Source: Rhodococcus sp. (in: high G+C Gram-positive bacteria) (GTDB taxonomy: Bacteria > Actinomycetota > Actinomycetes > Mycobacteriales > Mycobacteriaceae). Taken from it: a DNA stretch of 64,000 bases. A program made the translations under genes and the position numbers. Positions 47,684 to 56,258 of this stretch are shown here, piece by piece (the stretch's first letter is position 1; every line of letters starts with the position of its first letter). The notes beneath the pieces are model-generated. The model made no database searches. It had not been told where the DNA came from and saw nothing but the letters and a program-made list of their open reading frames with translations. Location of the stretch: assembly GCF_023264675.1 (NCBI RefSeq), contig NZ_JAHFVG010000003.1, positions 62,001 through 126,000 of the forward strand. Direction: 5' to 3'.

Positions 47684-48530
47684 TGGACACCGACACGACT
47701 TCCCCCGTGAGGTAGGTCGAGTAGTCACTGGCAAGGAATGCGATCGTGGTTGCGATCTCCCACGGTTCGGCTGCGCGCCCGAAAGCTTCGTCGGATGCCA
47801 ACCGCGCCAGAAGGTCTTCCGAGGTGACTTTCGCCAGAAACGCGTGGTTGGCGATACTCGGCGCGACCGCGTTGATGCGTACTCCGTATTCGGCGGCCTC
47901 GATGGCACTGCATCGCGTCAGTGCCATCACTCCTGCCTTTGCAGCGGCGTAGTGCGCCTGTCCGTGCTGCGCGCGCCACCCGAGCACGCTTGCGTTGTTG
48001 ACGATGACGCCGCCGTGGGCCACACCGCGGAAATACGCGAGTGCCGCCCGCGTACAGCGAAAGGTGCTGTTCAACGTCACGTCCAGCACTCGTGACCACT
48101 GCTCGTCGGTCATGTCGACCACGGAGGTTTCACCCCCGAGCCCGGCATTGTTGACCACCACGTCGACGCGGCCGAACGCGTCGACTGCTCCCGCTATCAG
48201 CGCGTCGACATCGCTGGACGACGTGACATCGCAGGTGAGAGCCTCCACCTTCCCCAGCCCCAGTTCGGCGAGTTCTGCGCGTGTCGACTCCAGCCGCCGG
48301 GCATGGACGTCGGACACCAAGACGTCGGCGCCTTCGAGAAGCGCTCGCCGTGCCGTTGCACTTCCGATTCCGGTGCCTGCGGCCGCTGTCACCACGACGA
48401 CCCGGCCATCGAGCAATCCATGCCCCGGCGTCTCGGCCGGGGGGACCGACAGAGGCGAGGAGTGAGCTGCACTCTCCGAGCGTGTCGCTGCCGCCAGTCG
48501 GTCCGAATTCCCGTGTCGTTCTGAACTCAC
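47670..48530 (-). CDS. ipdF: IpdF-like short-chain dehydrogenase of HIP degradation
   Basis: The product is 286 residues. VVVVTAAAGTGIGSATARRA carries the glycine-rich motif, VVVNNAGLGGETSV the NNAG, and NNASVLGWRAQHGQAHYAAA with AK following the Ser-Tyr-Lys triad. The start is the GTG overlapping the fadE30 stop (GTGA), as expected for the fadE30-ipdF pair. IpdF acts as a hydroxyacyl-CoA dehydrogenase or keto-reductase on HIP-CoA derivatives. Its stop lies in the tandem repeat. Confidence 0.88.
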   Translation of the reverse strand: MSSERHGNSDRLAAATRSESAAHSSPLSVPPAETPGHGLLDGRVVVVTAAAGTGIGSATARRALLEGADVLVSDVHARRLESTRAELAELGLGKVEALTCDVTSSSDVDALIAGAVDAFGRVDVVVNNAGLGGETSVVDMTDEQWSRVLDVTLNSTFRCTRAALAYFRGVAHGGVIVNNASVLGWRAQHGQAHYAAAKAGVMALTRCSAIEAAEYGVRINAVAPSIANHAFLAKVTSEDLLARLASDEAFGRAAEPWEIATTIAFLASDYSTYLTGEVVSVSSQRA

Positions 48531-49711
48531 GGTCGCGCCTCTCGTGGAAGTCCGAGAACTCGCTCGGAGATGATGTTTCGCTGTATTTCGTTGGAGCCGC
48601 CGTAGATGGTGTCCGCGCGGGTGAAGAGATAGAGCCGCTGCCACTCGTCGAGCACCCCGTCCGGGGAGAGCAGTGACGACGCGCCGACGACATCCATGGC
48701 CAACTCCCCCAGTCCTCGGTGCCAATTTGCCCACAGCAGCTTGGATATCGAGTCCTCGCCACCCGAACCCGAACCGCCGATGCTCGAGAGTGCATACGCG
48801 CGCATCACGCGCAGTCCGATCCATGCCCGCGTCAATCGCTCCCGCACGAGTGGATCGTCGATCTTCCCGTTGAGTCGGGCGACATCGACGAGCCGGCTGA
48901 GTTCGCGTGCGAATCCGACCTGCTGACCGAGAGTCGAGACACCACGTTCGAAGCCGAGCGTCCCCAGTGCAACGGACCAACCCCGTCCCGGCTCGCCGAC
49001 GACGAGGTCGGCACCGGTTCGTGCGCCGTCGAAGAAGACCTCGTTGAACTCCGACGTTCCGGTCAGCTGTGTGATCGGGCGGACGGTGACTCCGTCCTGC
49101 TTCATCGGGACCAGCAGGTAGGACAGACCTTCATGACGCGTGGAGCCTTTTACCGTCCGCGCAACGACGAATGCCCAATCTGCCAGGTGCGCAAGTGAAG
49201 TCCACACCTTCTGCCCGTCGATGATCCACTCGTCGCCGTCCAACGTCGCCGAGGTCGAGACGGCGGCAAGATCCGATCCAGCTCCGGGTTCGGAATATCC
49301 TTGGCACCAGAGCTCGTCGACGGTGTTGATGCCGGGTAGAAATCGCGCGCGCTGCGCATCGGTCCCGAACGCGATCAGGGTCGGTCCGAGCAACTCCTCT
49401 CCGATGTGACTCACTCTGGCAGGCGCGTTGGCATGGGCATACTCCTCGTGAAAGATCACTTGCTGCTCGATACCGAGCCCGCGCCCCCCGAATTCGGTGG
49501 GCCAACCGAGGCAAGTCCATCCGGATGCGGCGAGATGCCGATCCCACGCGAGCCGCGCGTCGAACGCCTCGTGTTCTCGGCCGGGCCCCCCGAGACCCTT
49601 CAATTCGGCGAAGTCGCCGGTGAGGTTATCGCTCAGCCACTCTCGCACGTTCTGGCGAAACGATGCATCGTCGGGGACCTCGCCCTCGACTCTTCCCTCA
49701 TCCGCGTCCAT
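48527..49711 (-). CDS. fadE30: Acyl-CoA dehydrogenase FadE30
   Basis: The product is 394 residues, full-length acyl-CoA dehydrogenase fold: CQGYSEPGAGSDLAAVSTSA (FAD/substrate), IIDGQKVWTSLAHLADW, and the C-terminal YGGSNEIQRNIISERVLGLP. The FadE30 enzyme dehydrogenates the propionyl-CoA side chain of HIP-CoA derivatives. It is divergent from fadD3 with a perfect KstR2 operator between them, and ipdF follows with a 4-bp overlap, as in mycobacteria. Confidence 0.92.
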   Translation of the reverse strand: MDADEGRVEGEVPDDASFRQNVREWLSDNLTGDFAELKGLGGPGREHEAFDARLAWDRHLAASGWTCLGWPTEFGGRGLGIEQQVIFHEEYAHANAPARVSHIGEELLGPTLIAFGTDAQRARFLPGINTVDELWCQGYSEPGAGSDLAAVSTSATLDGDEWIIDGQKVWTSLAHLADWAFVVARTVKGSTRHEGLSYLLVPMKQDGVTVRPITQLTGTSEFNEVFFDGARTGADLVVGEPGRGWSVALGTLGFERGVSTLGQQVGFARELSRLVDVARLNGKIDDPLVRERLTRAWIGLRVMRAYALSSIGGSGSGGEDSISKLLWANWHRGLGELAMDVVGASSLLSPDGVLDEWQRLYLFTRADTIYGGSNEIQRNIISERVLGLPREARP

Positions 49712-49727
49712 TCGGGTACGTTAACAA

Positions 49728-49741
49728 ACCAAGCCCTTGCT
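49728..49741. promoter_or_regulatory. KstR2 operator between fadE30 and fadD3 (perfect consensus)
   Basis: ACCAAGCCCTTGCT is an exact match to AnCAAGnnCTTGnT. It is 17 bp from each of the divergent starts (fadE30 at 49711, fadD3 at 49758), so bound repressor would block both promoters. Confidence 0.9.
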
Positions 49742-49757
49742 CAGCTAGGAGTTGACA

Positions 49758-51323
49758 GTGACGGACTACGGGCAGACCACGCCGAACGCGTTGGCGCACG
49801 CAGCTGCTGTGTTCGGAAACGACGATGCGATCGTCGACGGTTCTACGACGTTGTCGTTCTGCCAACTTCAGAACCTCGTGATCGACACCGCTCGAGCGTT
49901 CGTCACCCTCGGGGTCGAATCCGGCGATTCCGTTGCCGTCTGGGCACCGAACACCTGGCAATGGGTCGTCAGCGCCCTCGCCACTCATCACGCAGGCGCG
50001 ATCCTCGTTCCGATCAACACCCGGTACACGCCGCCGGAGGCCACGGATCTGCTTCGGCGCACGCGCGCCCGGCTGCTCGTGGTCCCCGAAGTCTTTCTCG
50101 GCGTCGATCGATCCGCGGAACTGGACCTCCGTGCGTTACCGGATTTGACCGTCGTCACCTTTCCCATGGGATCGGACGTCTCGGATACCGCAGCGAACCC
50201 CTCGGCCACCGCATCGGCCGGCGTTTCGTGGGACCGGCTTCTCGAACTGGCCACGAACACCACGATGTCCACGGTGGCGGAACGAACCGCCGCGATCACT
50301 GCCGACAGCGTCGGCGACATATTGTTCACGTCGGGGACGACAGGCCGAAGCAAGGGGGCCATGAGCGCTCATCGGCAGTCGCTGGCGGTCGCGCGCGCGT
50401 GGGCCGACTGCACCGGCTTGACCCGCGGAGATCGGTACCTCGTCGTGAACCCGTTCTTCCACAGCTTCGGCTTCAAGGCAGGAATTCTCGCCGCGCTGAC
50501 GGTCGGCGCAACCATTTACCCTGTGGCCGTCTACACCCCGGAGGTCGCCCTGGCGTCGATCGTCGAGCATCGCATCACCGTGCTGCCGGGCGCGCCGACC
50601 ATCTTCTCCACCATCCTCGACCACCCCGGTCGGGAAGACCTCGATCTGTCCTCGCTTCGGCTTGCAGTGACCGGAGCCGCCGTGGTGCCGGTCCGACTGA
50701 TCGAACGCATGCGAGACGAATTGACTTTCGAAACGATACTCACTGCGTACGGCCTCACCGAGGCTGTCGTGGCAACGATGTGCCGACCGGGTGACGACGA
50801 TGCCACGGTCTCGTCGACCTCCGGTAACTGCGCCGCCGGCTTCGAGATCCGGATCGGTGAGCACGACGAGATCCAGCTCCGCGGCCCCAACGTGATGCTC
50901 GGGTATCTCGACGATCCCGACGCCACGGCAGCGGCTATCGACGCCGACGGGTGGCTGAGCACCGGCGACGTGGGAGCACTCGACGAACGCGGCTATCTGA
51001 CTGTCACCGACCGACTCAAGGACATGTACATCACCGGCGGCTTCAACGTGTACCCGGCGGAGGTGGAGCAAGTGTTGCTGACGTTCGACGGCGTCGCCGA
51101 TGCGGCAGTGGTGGGAAGGCCGGATCAGCGAATGGGCGAGGTCGGTGCGGCCATCGTCGTCCCTGCTGTTGGATCCGACGTCGCCGTCGACGATCTGATG
51201 TCGTACTGCCGCGATCGGCTGGCGGGCTTCAAGGTTCCGTCGTCGGTTCGGTTCGTGGACGAACTACCCCGCAATGCGGGAGGAAAGGTACTGAAACGTG
51301 TTCTGCGTGAGGAGTTTCGATGA
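49758..51323 (+). CDS. fadD3: HIP-CoA synthetase FadD3
   Basis: The product is 521 residues of the acyl-CoA synthetase (ANL) family. The P-loop-like LFTSGTTGRSKGAM, the DRLKDMYITGGFNVYPAEVE hinge region and the catalytic lysine in NAGGKVLKRVLREEF are all present. FadD3 activates HIP, the C/D-ring propionate left by the first half of steroid breakdown, and starts the pathway encoded here. GTG 49758 is preferred over the TTG six bases earlier because TAGGAG is spaced for it. It heads an operon of at least six genes ending in kstR2. Confidence 0.94.
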   Translation: MTDYGQTTPNALAHAAAVFGNDDAIVDGSTTLSFCQLQNLVIDTARAFVTLGVESGDSVAVWAPNTWQWVVSALATHHAGAILVPINTRYTPPEATDLLRRTRARLLVVPEVFLGVDRSAELDLRALPDLTVVTFPMGSDVSDTAANPSATASAGVSWDRLLELATNTTMSTVAERTAAITADSVGDILFTSGTTGRSKGAMSAHRQSLAVARAWADCTGLTRGDRYLVVNPFFHSFGFKAGILAALTVGATIYPVAVYTPEVALASIVEHRITVLPGAPTIFSTILDHPGREDLDLSSLRLAVTGAAVVPVRLIERMRDELTFETILTAYGLTEAVVATMCRPGDDDATVSSTSGNCAAGFEIRIGEHDEIQLRGPNVMLGYLDDPDATAAAIDADGWLSTGDVGALDERGYLTVTDRLKDMYITGGFNVYPAEVEQVLLTFDGVADAAVVGRPDQRMGEVGAAIVVPAVGSDVAVDDLMSYCRDRLAGFKVPSSVRFVDELPRNAGGKVLKRVLREEFR

Positions 51324-52201
51324 CCGACGACAGTGAAGTTCGAGGCAGCGGTGTGGTGACCTACGACGTCGACGGCGCTGTCGCGACGGTCACCATGAAC
51401 CGTCCCGATTTTCGCAATGCCCAGAACTCCGCCATGACCTACGCGCTCGACCGTGCGTTCACGGAGGCAGTCGAGAACGACGATGTGAAGGTGATTCTGC
51501 TCGCCGGCGCGGGAAAGCACTTCTCGGCCGGCCACGATATCGGCACACCCGGCCGCGATGTGGACGAGCACTTCGAGAACCGAGCGGTTCTGTGGTGGGA
51601 CCACGTTCGAAAAACCGGCGGAGACCAACGATTCGCTCGCGAGATGGAGGTCTACCTGGGAATGTGCCGCCGCTGGCGCGAGATTCCCAAACCCACCATC
51701 GCGGTGGTGCAGGGTGCATGCATCGCCGGTGGTCTCATGTTGTCCTGGGTGTGCGACATGATCGTAGCGAGCGACGACGCGTTCTTCTCCGATCCGGTTG
51801 TCCGCATGGGTATCCCCGGCGTCGAATATTTTGCGCATCCATGGGTGCTCGGGCCGCGTCGCGCGAAGGAGGTTCTCTTCACCGGGCAACGATTCACCGC
51901 TCAACAGGCGCTCGCCTGGGGAATGATCAACCAGGTGGTGCCACGCTCCGAGTTGGATACTCAGGCGCGGGCTTTGGCCGATCGGATAGCGGAGATGCCG
52001 GCCTTCGGGCTCGCATTGACAAAGAAGGCTGTCAATCAGTGCGAGGACGTCATGGGACTGCGCACGGGAATGGACTCGGTGTTCGGGCTTCATCATTTCG
52101 CACACTCCCACAACGCCGAGGTCTCGGCGGATTCCCTCGGCGGTATGGATGCCAAGTCCATGAAGGACTCCGCGACCGCGCCCGGACCGTCTGAGGAGTA
52201 G
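51320..52201 (+). CDS. Enoyl-CoA hydratase/isomerase-family protein in the fadD3 operon
   Basis: The product is 293 residues of the crotonase fold: GAGKHFSAGHDIGTPGRDVD and VQGACIAGGLMLSWVCDMIV give the oxyanion hole; GRDVDEHFENRAVLWWDHVR and a long C-terminal extension distinguish it from EchA20. The ATG overlaps the fadD3 stop as ATGA, and fadE31 follows 4 bp later, so it is an integral operon member. It probably hydrates the enoyl-CoA made by one of the FadE enzymes. I do not recall a proven gene name for it. Confidence 0.9.
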   Translation: MTDDSEVRGSGVVTYDVDGAVATVTMNRPDFRNAQNSAMTYALDRAFTEAVENDDVKVILLAGAGKHFSAGHDIGTPGRDVDEHFENRAVLWWDHVRKTGGDQRFAREMEVYLGMCRRWREIPKPTIAVVQGACIAGGLMLSWVCDMIVASDDAFFSDPVVRMGIPGVEYFAHPWVLGPRRAKEVLFTGQRFTAQQALAWGMINQVVPRSELDTQARALADRIAEMPAFGLALTKKAVNQCEDVMGLRTGMDSVFGLHHFAHSHNAEVSADSLGGMDAKSMKDSATAPGPSEE

Positions 52202-52205
52202 GAAC

Positions 52206-53345
52206 ATGGATCTCGATCTCGGTGCGGACGTCGAAGCCTTTCGCGACGAGGCGCGCGCATTTCTCCGCGCGAACGTGCCGGCGAACCCGTTGCCTTCTCT
52301 CGACACGCCCGATGGTTTCGAGGCGCACCGGCAGTGGGAGAGGCTTCTTGCCGAGCACCGGTACTCGGTGGTGTCGTGGCCCGAGGAGTTCGGCGGGCGC
52401 GGTGCCTCGATGCTCGAATGGGTTGTTTTCGAGGAGGAGTACTACGCTGCGGGAGCCCCTTCGCGGGTGGCTCAGAACGGGATTTTTCTTCTCGCGCCGA
52501 CGTTGTTCGAGCATGGAAGCGACGAGCAGTTGGCACGCATTCTGCCCCGGATGGCCTGTGCCGATGACATCTGGGCGCAGGCATGGTCCGAGCCGGAAGC
52601 CGGCAGCGATCTGGCTGGAATACGTTCGTCCGCAACACGAGTCGACGGTGGGTGGATTCTCGACGGGCAGAAGACCTGGAGTTCGCGAGCGAGCTTTGCC
52701 GACTGGGCCTTCGGGTTGTTCCGGTCGGATTCCTCGGCCGAGCGCCATCGCGGTCTCTCCTACTTCATGTTTCCGTTGCGCGCGCGCGGCGTGGCGGTGC
52801 GCCCGATCGCTCAGCTCGACGGAGAGCCCGGCTTCGCGGAAATCTTTCTCGACGGGGTGTTCGTCCCGGACTCCGACGTCATCGGCGAGGTCGGCGACGG
52901 GTGGCGAGTGGCGATGAGCACGTCGAGCAACGAACGCGGCATGTCGCTGCGCAGCCCCGGTCGCTTCGTCACCGCGGCCGAAAGGCTGGTCACGCTGTTC
53001 CAGGAGACCGGCGACACGACGGATACCGCTCTCGCGGACCGCGTCGTCGATGCCTGGATCGGCGCTCAGGCGTATCGCCTGCACACGTTCGCCACCGTCA
53101 CCAGACTCGGCGACGGCGGCGCGCTCGGTGCCGAATCCTCGGTGACCAAGGTCTTCTGGTCCGAACTCGACGTTGCGCTGCACGAGACTGCTCTGGACAT
53201 CATGGGAACTCGCGGTGAACGCGCGTCCGCCTGGAGCGACGGCTACCTGTTCTCACTGTCCGGTCCGATTTATGCGGGCACCAACGAGATCCAGCGCACC
53301 GTCATCGCCGAGCGGTTGCTGGGACTACCGAAGGCGGACCGATGA
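52206..53345 (+). CDS. fadE31: Acyl-CoA dehydrogenase FadE31
   Basis: The product is 379 residues. Conserved acyl-CoA dehydrogenase blocks: WAQAWSEPEAGSDLAGIRSS, ILDGQKTWSSRASFADWAFG and the C-terminal YAGTNEIQRTVIAERLLGLP. In steroid degraders fadE31-32-33 follow fadD3 and are needed for beta-oxidation of late C/D-ring intermediates; FadE31 and FadE32 are thought to pair as a heteromeric enzyme. GAGGAGTAGGA precedes the ATG. It overlaps fadE32 by 4 bp. Confidence 0.9.
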   Translation: MDLDLGADVEAFRDEARAFLRANVPANPLPSLDTPDGFEAHRQWERLLAEHRYSVVSWPEEFGGRGASMLEWVVFEEEYYAAGAPSRVAQNGIFLLAPTLFEHGSDEQLARILPRMACADDIWAQAWSEPEAGSDLAGIRSSATRVDGGWILDGQKTWSSRASFADWAFGLFRSDSSAERHRGLSYFMFPLRARGVAVRPIAQLDGEPGFAEIFLDGVFVPDSDVIGEVGDGWRVAMSTSSNERGMSLRSPGRFVTAAERLVTLFQETGDTTDTALADRVVDAWIGAQAYRLHTFATVTRLGDGGALGAESSVTKVFWSELDVALHETALDIMGTRGERASAWSDGYLFSLSGPIYAGTNEIQRTVIAERLLGLPKADR

Positions 53346-54337
53346 GATTCGCGATGGACGCCTACCGGACGGACTTCGGCAGGAGCATCGACGCGATGCT
53401 CGAAGATTCCGATGTGCCGGGGATCAGCCGCGCCCTCGCCGCCGGGGATCCCGCGCCGCTCCGTACCCTGTGGAAATCGTTGTCCGACAGCGGTATCACC
53501 GGCCTTCTCGTCGACGTCGAGTTCGACGGGTCCGATGCAGAACCGCTGGACATGGTCGTCGCTCTCGAGCGTCTGGGCAAATGGGCTGTTCCAGGGCCTG
53601 TAGTCGAGTCGCTGGTTGCGATCCCCACATTGCTGCGCGGTATCGGCACCGTCGATCCGAACATTCGATCCGAGTGGTTGCGCGGACTCGGTTCAGGGCA
53701 GTTGATCGCCACCCTCGCGTTCGAAGAGCAGATCCCCTATGCCGTCGATCCCGCGATATCCGACGTGATTCTGAGTGTCCGGGCCGGGGTGGTCTCGACC
53801 GCAACAGTGAGTTCGGTACACGATTCGATCGACCGGGCGCGGAAACTCGGTGAGGTTGCAGCAGACGGAGCCGTCGAGTTCACCGGTGATTGCCGGGCCG
53901 CGTCGGCGGCGACCGATCTCGCCGCGACTCTCGGCTGCGCAGCGCAGCTTCTCGGTGCAGGTCAGTCGATGTTGGATCGCAGTGCCGACTACGTGAAGTC
54001 GCGCCGTCAGTTCGGCCGCGTGATCGGGACGTTCCAAGCGATCAAGCACCAGCTCGCCGACGTCATGATCGGACTCGAACTCGCGCGGCCACTGCTGTAC
54101 AACGCCGCACTGTCGGTCGCCGCCGACTCCCCCACGGCCCAGCGGGACGTGTCCGCGGCCAAGATCGCGTGCGGCGACGCGGCATATCGATCGAGCCGGG
54201 CCGCGCTGCAGGTACACGGCGCAATCGGGTACACGAGCGAATACGACCTGTCGCTCTGGATCACCAAGGTTCGCGCTCTGCGGTCCGCGTGGGGCACGCA
54301 GGCGATGCATCGGCGACGCGTGCTGGAGGCCTTGTGA
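53342..54337 (+). CDS. fadE32: Acyl-CoA dehydrogenase FadE32 (short subunit type)
   Basis: The product is 331 residues, shorter than a typical acyl-CoA dehydrogenase. The central Ser/Thr-Glu-Pro-x-x-G-S substrate/FAD motif is not recognisable, while the C-terminal helical domain is clear (YVKSRRQFGRVIGTFQAIKH, VHGAIGYTSEYDLSLWITKV). This is the pattern of the non-identical subunit in heteromeric steroid acyl-CoA dehydrogenases. ATGA overlap with fadE31 and GTGA overlap with fadE33 support production as a complex. An ATG at 53354 is an alternative start. Confidence 0.88.
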   Translation: MRFAMDAYRTDFGRSIDAMLEDSDVPGISRALAAGDPAPLRTLWKSLSDSGITGLLVDVEFDGSDAEPLDMVVALERLGKWAVPGPVVESLVAIPTLLRGIGTVDPNIRSEWLRGLGSGQLIATLAFEEQIPYAVDPAISDVILSVRAGVVSTATVSSVHDSIDRARKLGEVAADGAVEFTGDCRAASAATDLAATLGCAAQLLGAGQSMLDRSADYVKSRRQFGRVIGTFQAIKHQLADVMIGLELARPLLYNAALSVAADSPTAQRDVSAAKIACGDAAYRSSRAALQVHGAIGYTSEYDLSLWITKVRALRSAWGTQAMHRRRVLEAL

Positions 54338-55506
54338 GCGTCCTCGACACCGACCAAGAGCTGCTGGCCGATTCGGTGCGTGCATTGCTGAACAAGCATG
54401 CGGGGCCTGCCGCCGTACGGTCGGCCATGGTGTCCGGCGACCGGTTCGACCGTTCTCTCTGGGCCGCTCTGTGCGCGCAGATCGGCGCAGGAGGAATGAA
54501 CATTCCGGAACAGCACGGAGGTGCAGGAGGCGGTTCGGTCGAGGCGATGATCGTTGCGGAAGAACTCGGTCGGGTGCTCGCCCCGTCGCCTGCGCTTGGT
54601 TCGTCCGGTGTGGCGACAGCGCTGATTCTGGGCAGTGACGACGCGGACGCAGCCAGCCGACTCCTCCCGGCTGTCGCATCCGGTGAATCGATCGTCGCGG
54701 TGTGCTCCGCCGGCCCCGACGGAGACTGGACGGCAGGAGCGACTCTCGTCGACGCCGTACCCGACGATGCACGCCGCGACAATGCTGTCGAGGACGGTGA
54801 TTGGTTGCTCCGCGGGCGCTCGCACTACGTCCTCGACGCCGCAGCCGCGGACACCTTTCTGGTGGCTGCGACAGCGGGCGGGGCCGTCGGGATCTTCGAG
54901 GTCTCGGCGCAGGCACCTGGCATCTCGTGCTCGGACGGCGCGGCAATGGACCCCACCCGAGCCCTCTACACGGTGACGTTCGACAACGCACCGGGCCGAC
55001 GACTCGAACTCCGCGATGCCGTTTCGGTTCTGGAGTCAGCGTTGGACTGGGGGCGAATTCTACTTGCAGGCGAACAAGCAGGTGCGGCCGCTCGGTGCCT
55101 GGAGTCGACCGTCGCCTACACGAAATCCCGAGTTCAGTTCGGGCGGCAAATCGGCAGCTTCCAGGCTTTGAAGCATCGCATGGCCGATATGCACGTCCTC
55201 GTTCGATCTGCAAGAGCAACAGCATATTCGGCGGCTCGTGCGCACCAGAGTTCACCGAACTGGCGCGACGACGCCGCGGTGGCAGCTGTGCATTGCTCCG
55301 AAGCGTTCAGCGCGGTTGCCGCCGACTGCATCCAAATGCACGGAGGTATCGCGATCACGTGGGAACACGACATGCAGCTCTATTTCAAACGTGCACATTC
55401 GAGTTCGCAGTTGTTCGGAAGCCCGAGCAGCCAGGTCCGGCGACTCGAACACGCGGCCGGATTGTTCGGTCCTGTCCCGCGATCCCCCAACCTAACGCTC
55501 GGGTAG
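54334..55506 (+). CDS. fadE33: Acyl-CoA dehydrogenase FadE33
   Basis: The product is 390 residues from the GTG overlapping the fadE32 stop. The N-terminal helical domain (LLADSVRALLNKHAGPAAVR), GGMNIPEQHGGAGGGSVEAM and the C-terminal YTKSRVQFGRQIGSFQALKH and IQMHGGIAITWEHDMQLYFK are clear family features. As in FadE32, the central motif is diverged. It probably partners with another FadE of the operon. The frame is open upstream inside fadE32, but that part is out-of-frame translation. kstR2 follows after 6 bp. Confidence 0.9.
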   Translation: MSVLDTDQELLADSVRALLNKHAGPAAVRSAMVSGDRFDRSLWAALCAQIGAGGMNIPEQHGGAGGGSVEAMIVAEELGRVLAPSPALGSSGVATALILGSDDADAASRLLPAVASGESIVAVCSAGPDGDWTAGATLVDAVPDDARRDNAVEDGDWLLRGRSHYVLDAAAADTFLVAATAGGAVGIFEVSAQAPGISCSDGAAMDPTRALYTVTFDNAPGRRLELRDAVSVLESALDWGRILLAGEQAGAAARCLESTVAYTKSRVQFGRQIGSFQALKHRMADMHVLVRSARATAYSAARAHQSSPNWRDDAAVAAVHCSEAFSAVAADCIQMHGGIAITWEHDMQLYFKRAHSSSQLFGSPSSQVRRLEHAAGLFGPVPRSPNLTLG

Positions 55507-55512
55507 TAGAAA

Positions 55513-56250
55513 GTGGATAATTCGGTTATGGCTGCAACCCCGAAACGATCTCGGACGACCTCCACCCCGTCTGCCCGAAACAGCACGAAGCGAAACGGTG
55601 CACGGTCGACCGAACAGAGTGGTCAAGGGTCGGAAAGGCGTCAAGCCCTGATCGAGATTTCAGCCGAGCTGTTTGCCGAGCGCGGTTTCAGGTCCACCAC
55701 GGTGCGTGAGATCGGCGATGCAGCAGGAGTGCTCTCGGGGAGTCTGTATCACCACTTCGATTCGAAAGAGACGATCATCGAAGAGATACTGACGAGCTAC
55801 CTCGACAATCTCATGGCGACGTACACCGAGATCGTCGACCGGGAGTTGGCGCCGGTCGACACTCTCCGAGCGCTGATCACGGCGGCGTTCGTGTCGTTGG
55901 GACCACACCGAGCCGCGATCACCGTGATCCAGAACGAGCGAAACTACTTGTCACAGTTCCCGCGATTCGGCTACCTCACCACCGCTGAGGCCGACGTCAG
56001 GAGGATCTGGGTGAAGGTCATCGAGGATGGGATCGCGCAGGGGTTGTTCAGGGACGACCTGGATCCCGTCATCGCGTATCGGTTCCTTCGCGACTCGGTG
56101 TGGGTTGCCGTCCGATGGTTCGATACGACGGGCACGTTGTCGGCCGAGCAGCTAGCCGATCAGTATCTACGGCTGGTGATGGAGGGACTACAAGCCCCGT
56201 CGGCGGCGAAGTCGTCCCCCGCACCCAGGAAGACGCCCGCCCGCCGTTGA
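55513..56250 (+). CDS. kstR2: TetR-family repressor KstR2
   Basis: The product is 245 residues. After a basic, low-complexity N-terminus of about 40 residues comes a TetR helix-turn-helix (FAERGFRSTTVREIGDAAGV, LSGSLYHHFDSKETIIEEIL) closely matching mycobacterial KstR2, which is relieved by HIP-CoA. It is the last gene of the fadD3 operon and would therefore be under the same KstR2 operator, i.e. autoregulated. GTG 55513 is used; ATG 55528 is possible. Neither has a strong ribosome-binding site. Confidence 0.88.
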   Translation: MDNSVMAATPKRSRTTSTPSARNSTKRNGARSTEQSGQGSERRQALIEISAELFAERGFRSTTVREIGDAAGVLSGSLYHHFDSKETIIEEILTSYLDNLMATYTEIVDRELAPVDTLRALITAAFVSLGPHRAAITVIQNERNYLSQFPRFGYLTTAEADVRRIWVKVIEDGIAQGLFRDDLDPVIAYRFLRDSVWVAVRWFDTTGTLSAEQLADQYLRLVMEGLQAPSAAKSSPAPRKTPARR

Positions 56251-56258
56251 CGTTGCGC

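Noticed and set aside
47670-48980. Longer ipdF start up to 48980
   Set aside because: It would lie over fadE30 in another frame; the GTGA overlap at 48530 gives the normal protein.
53890-54333. Upstream extension of fadE33
   Set aside because: This stretch is out-of-frame translation of fadE32; the GTG at 54334 overlaps its stop and gives the normal acyl-CoA dehydrogenase length.
53693-55255. 520-codon minus-strand frame opposite fadE32/fadE33
   Set aside because: Arg/Pro-rich antisense shadow of two acyl-CoA dehydrogenase genes coupled by a GTGA overlap.
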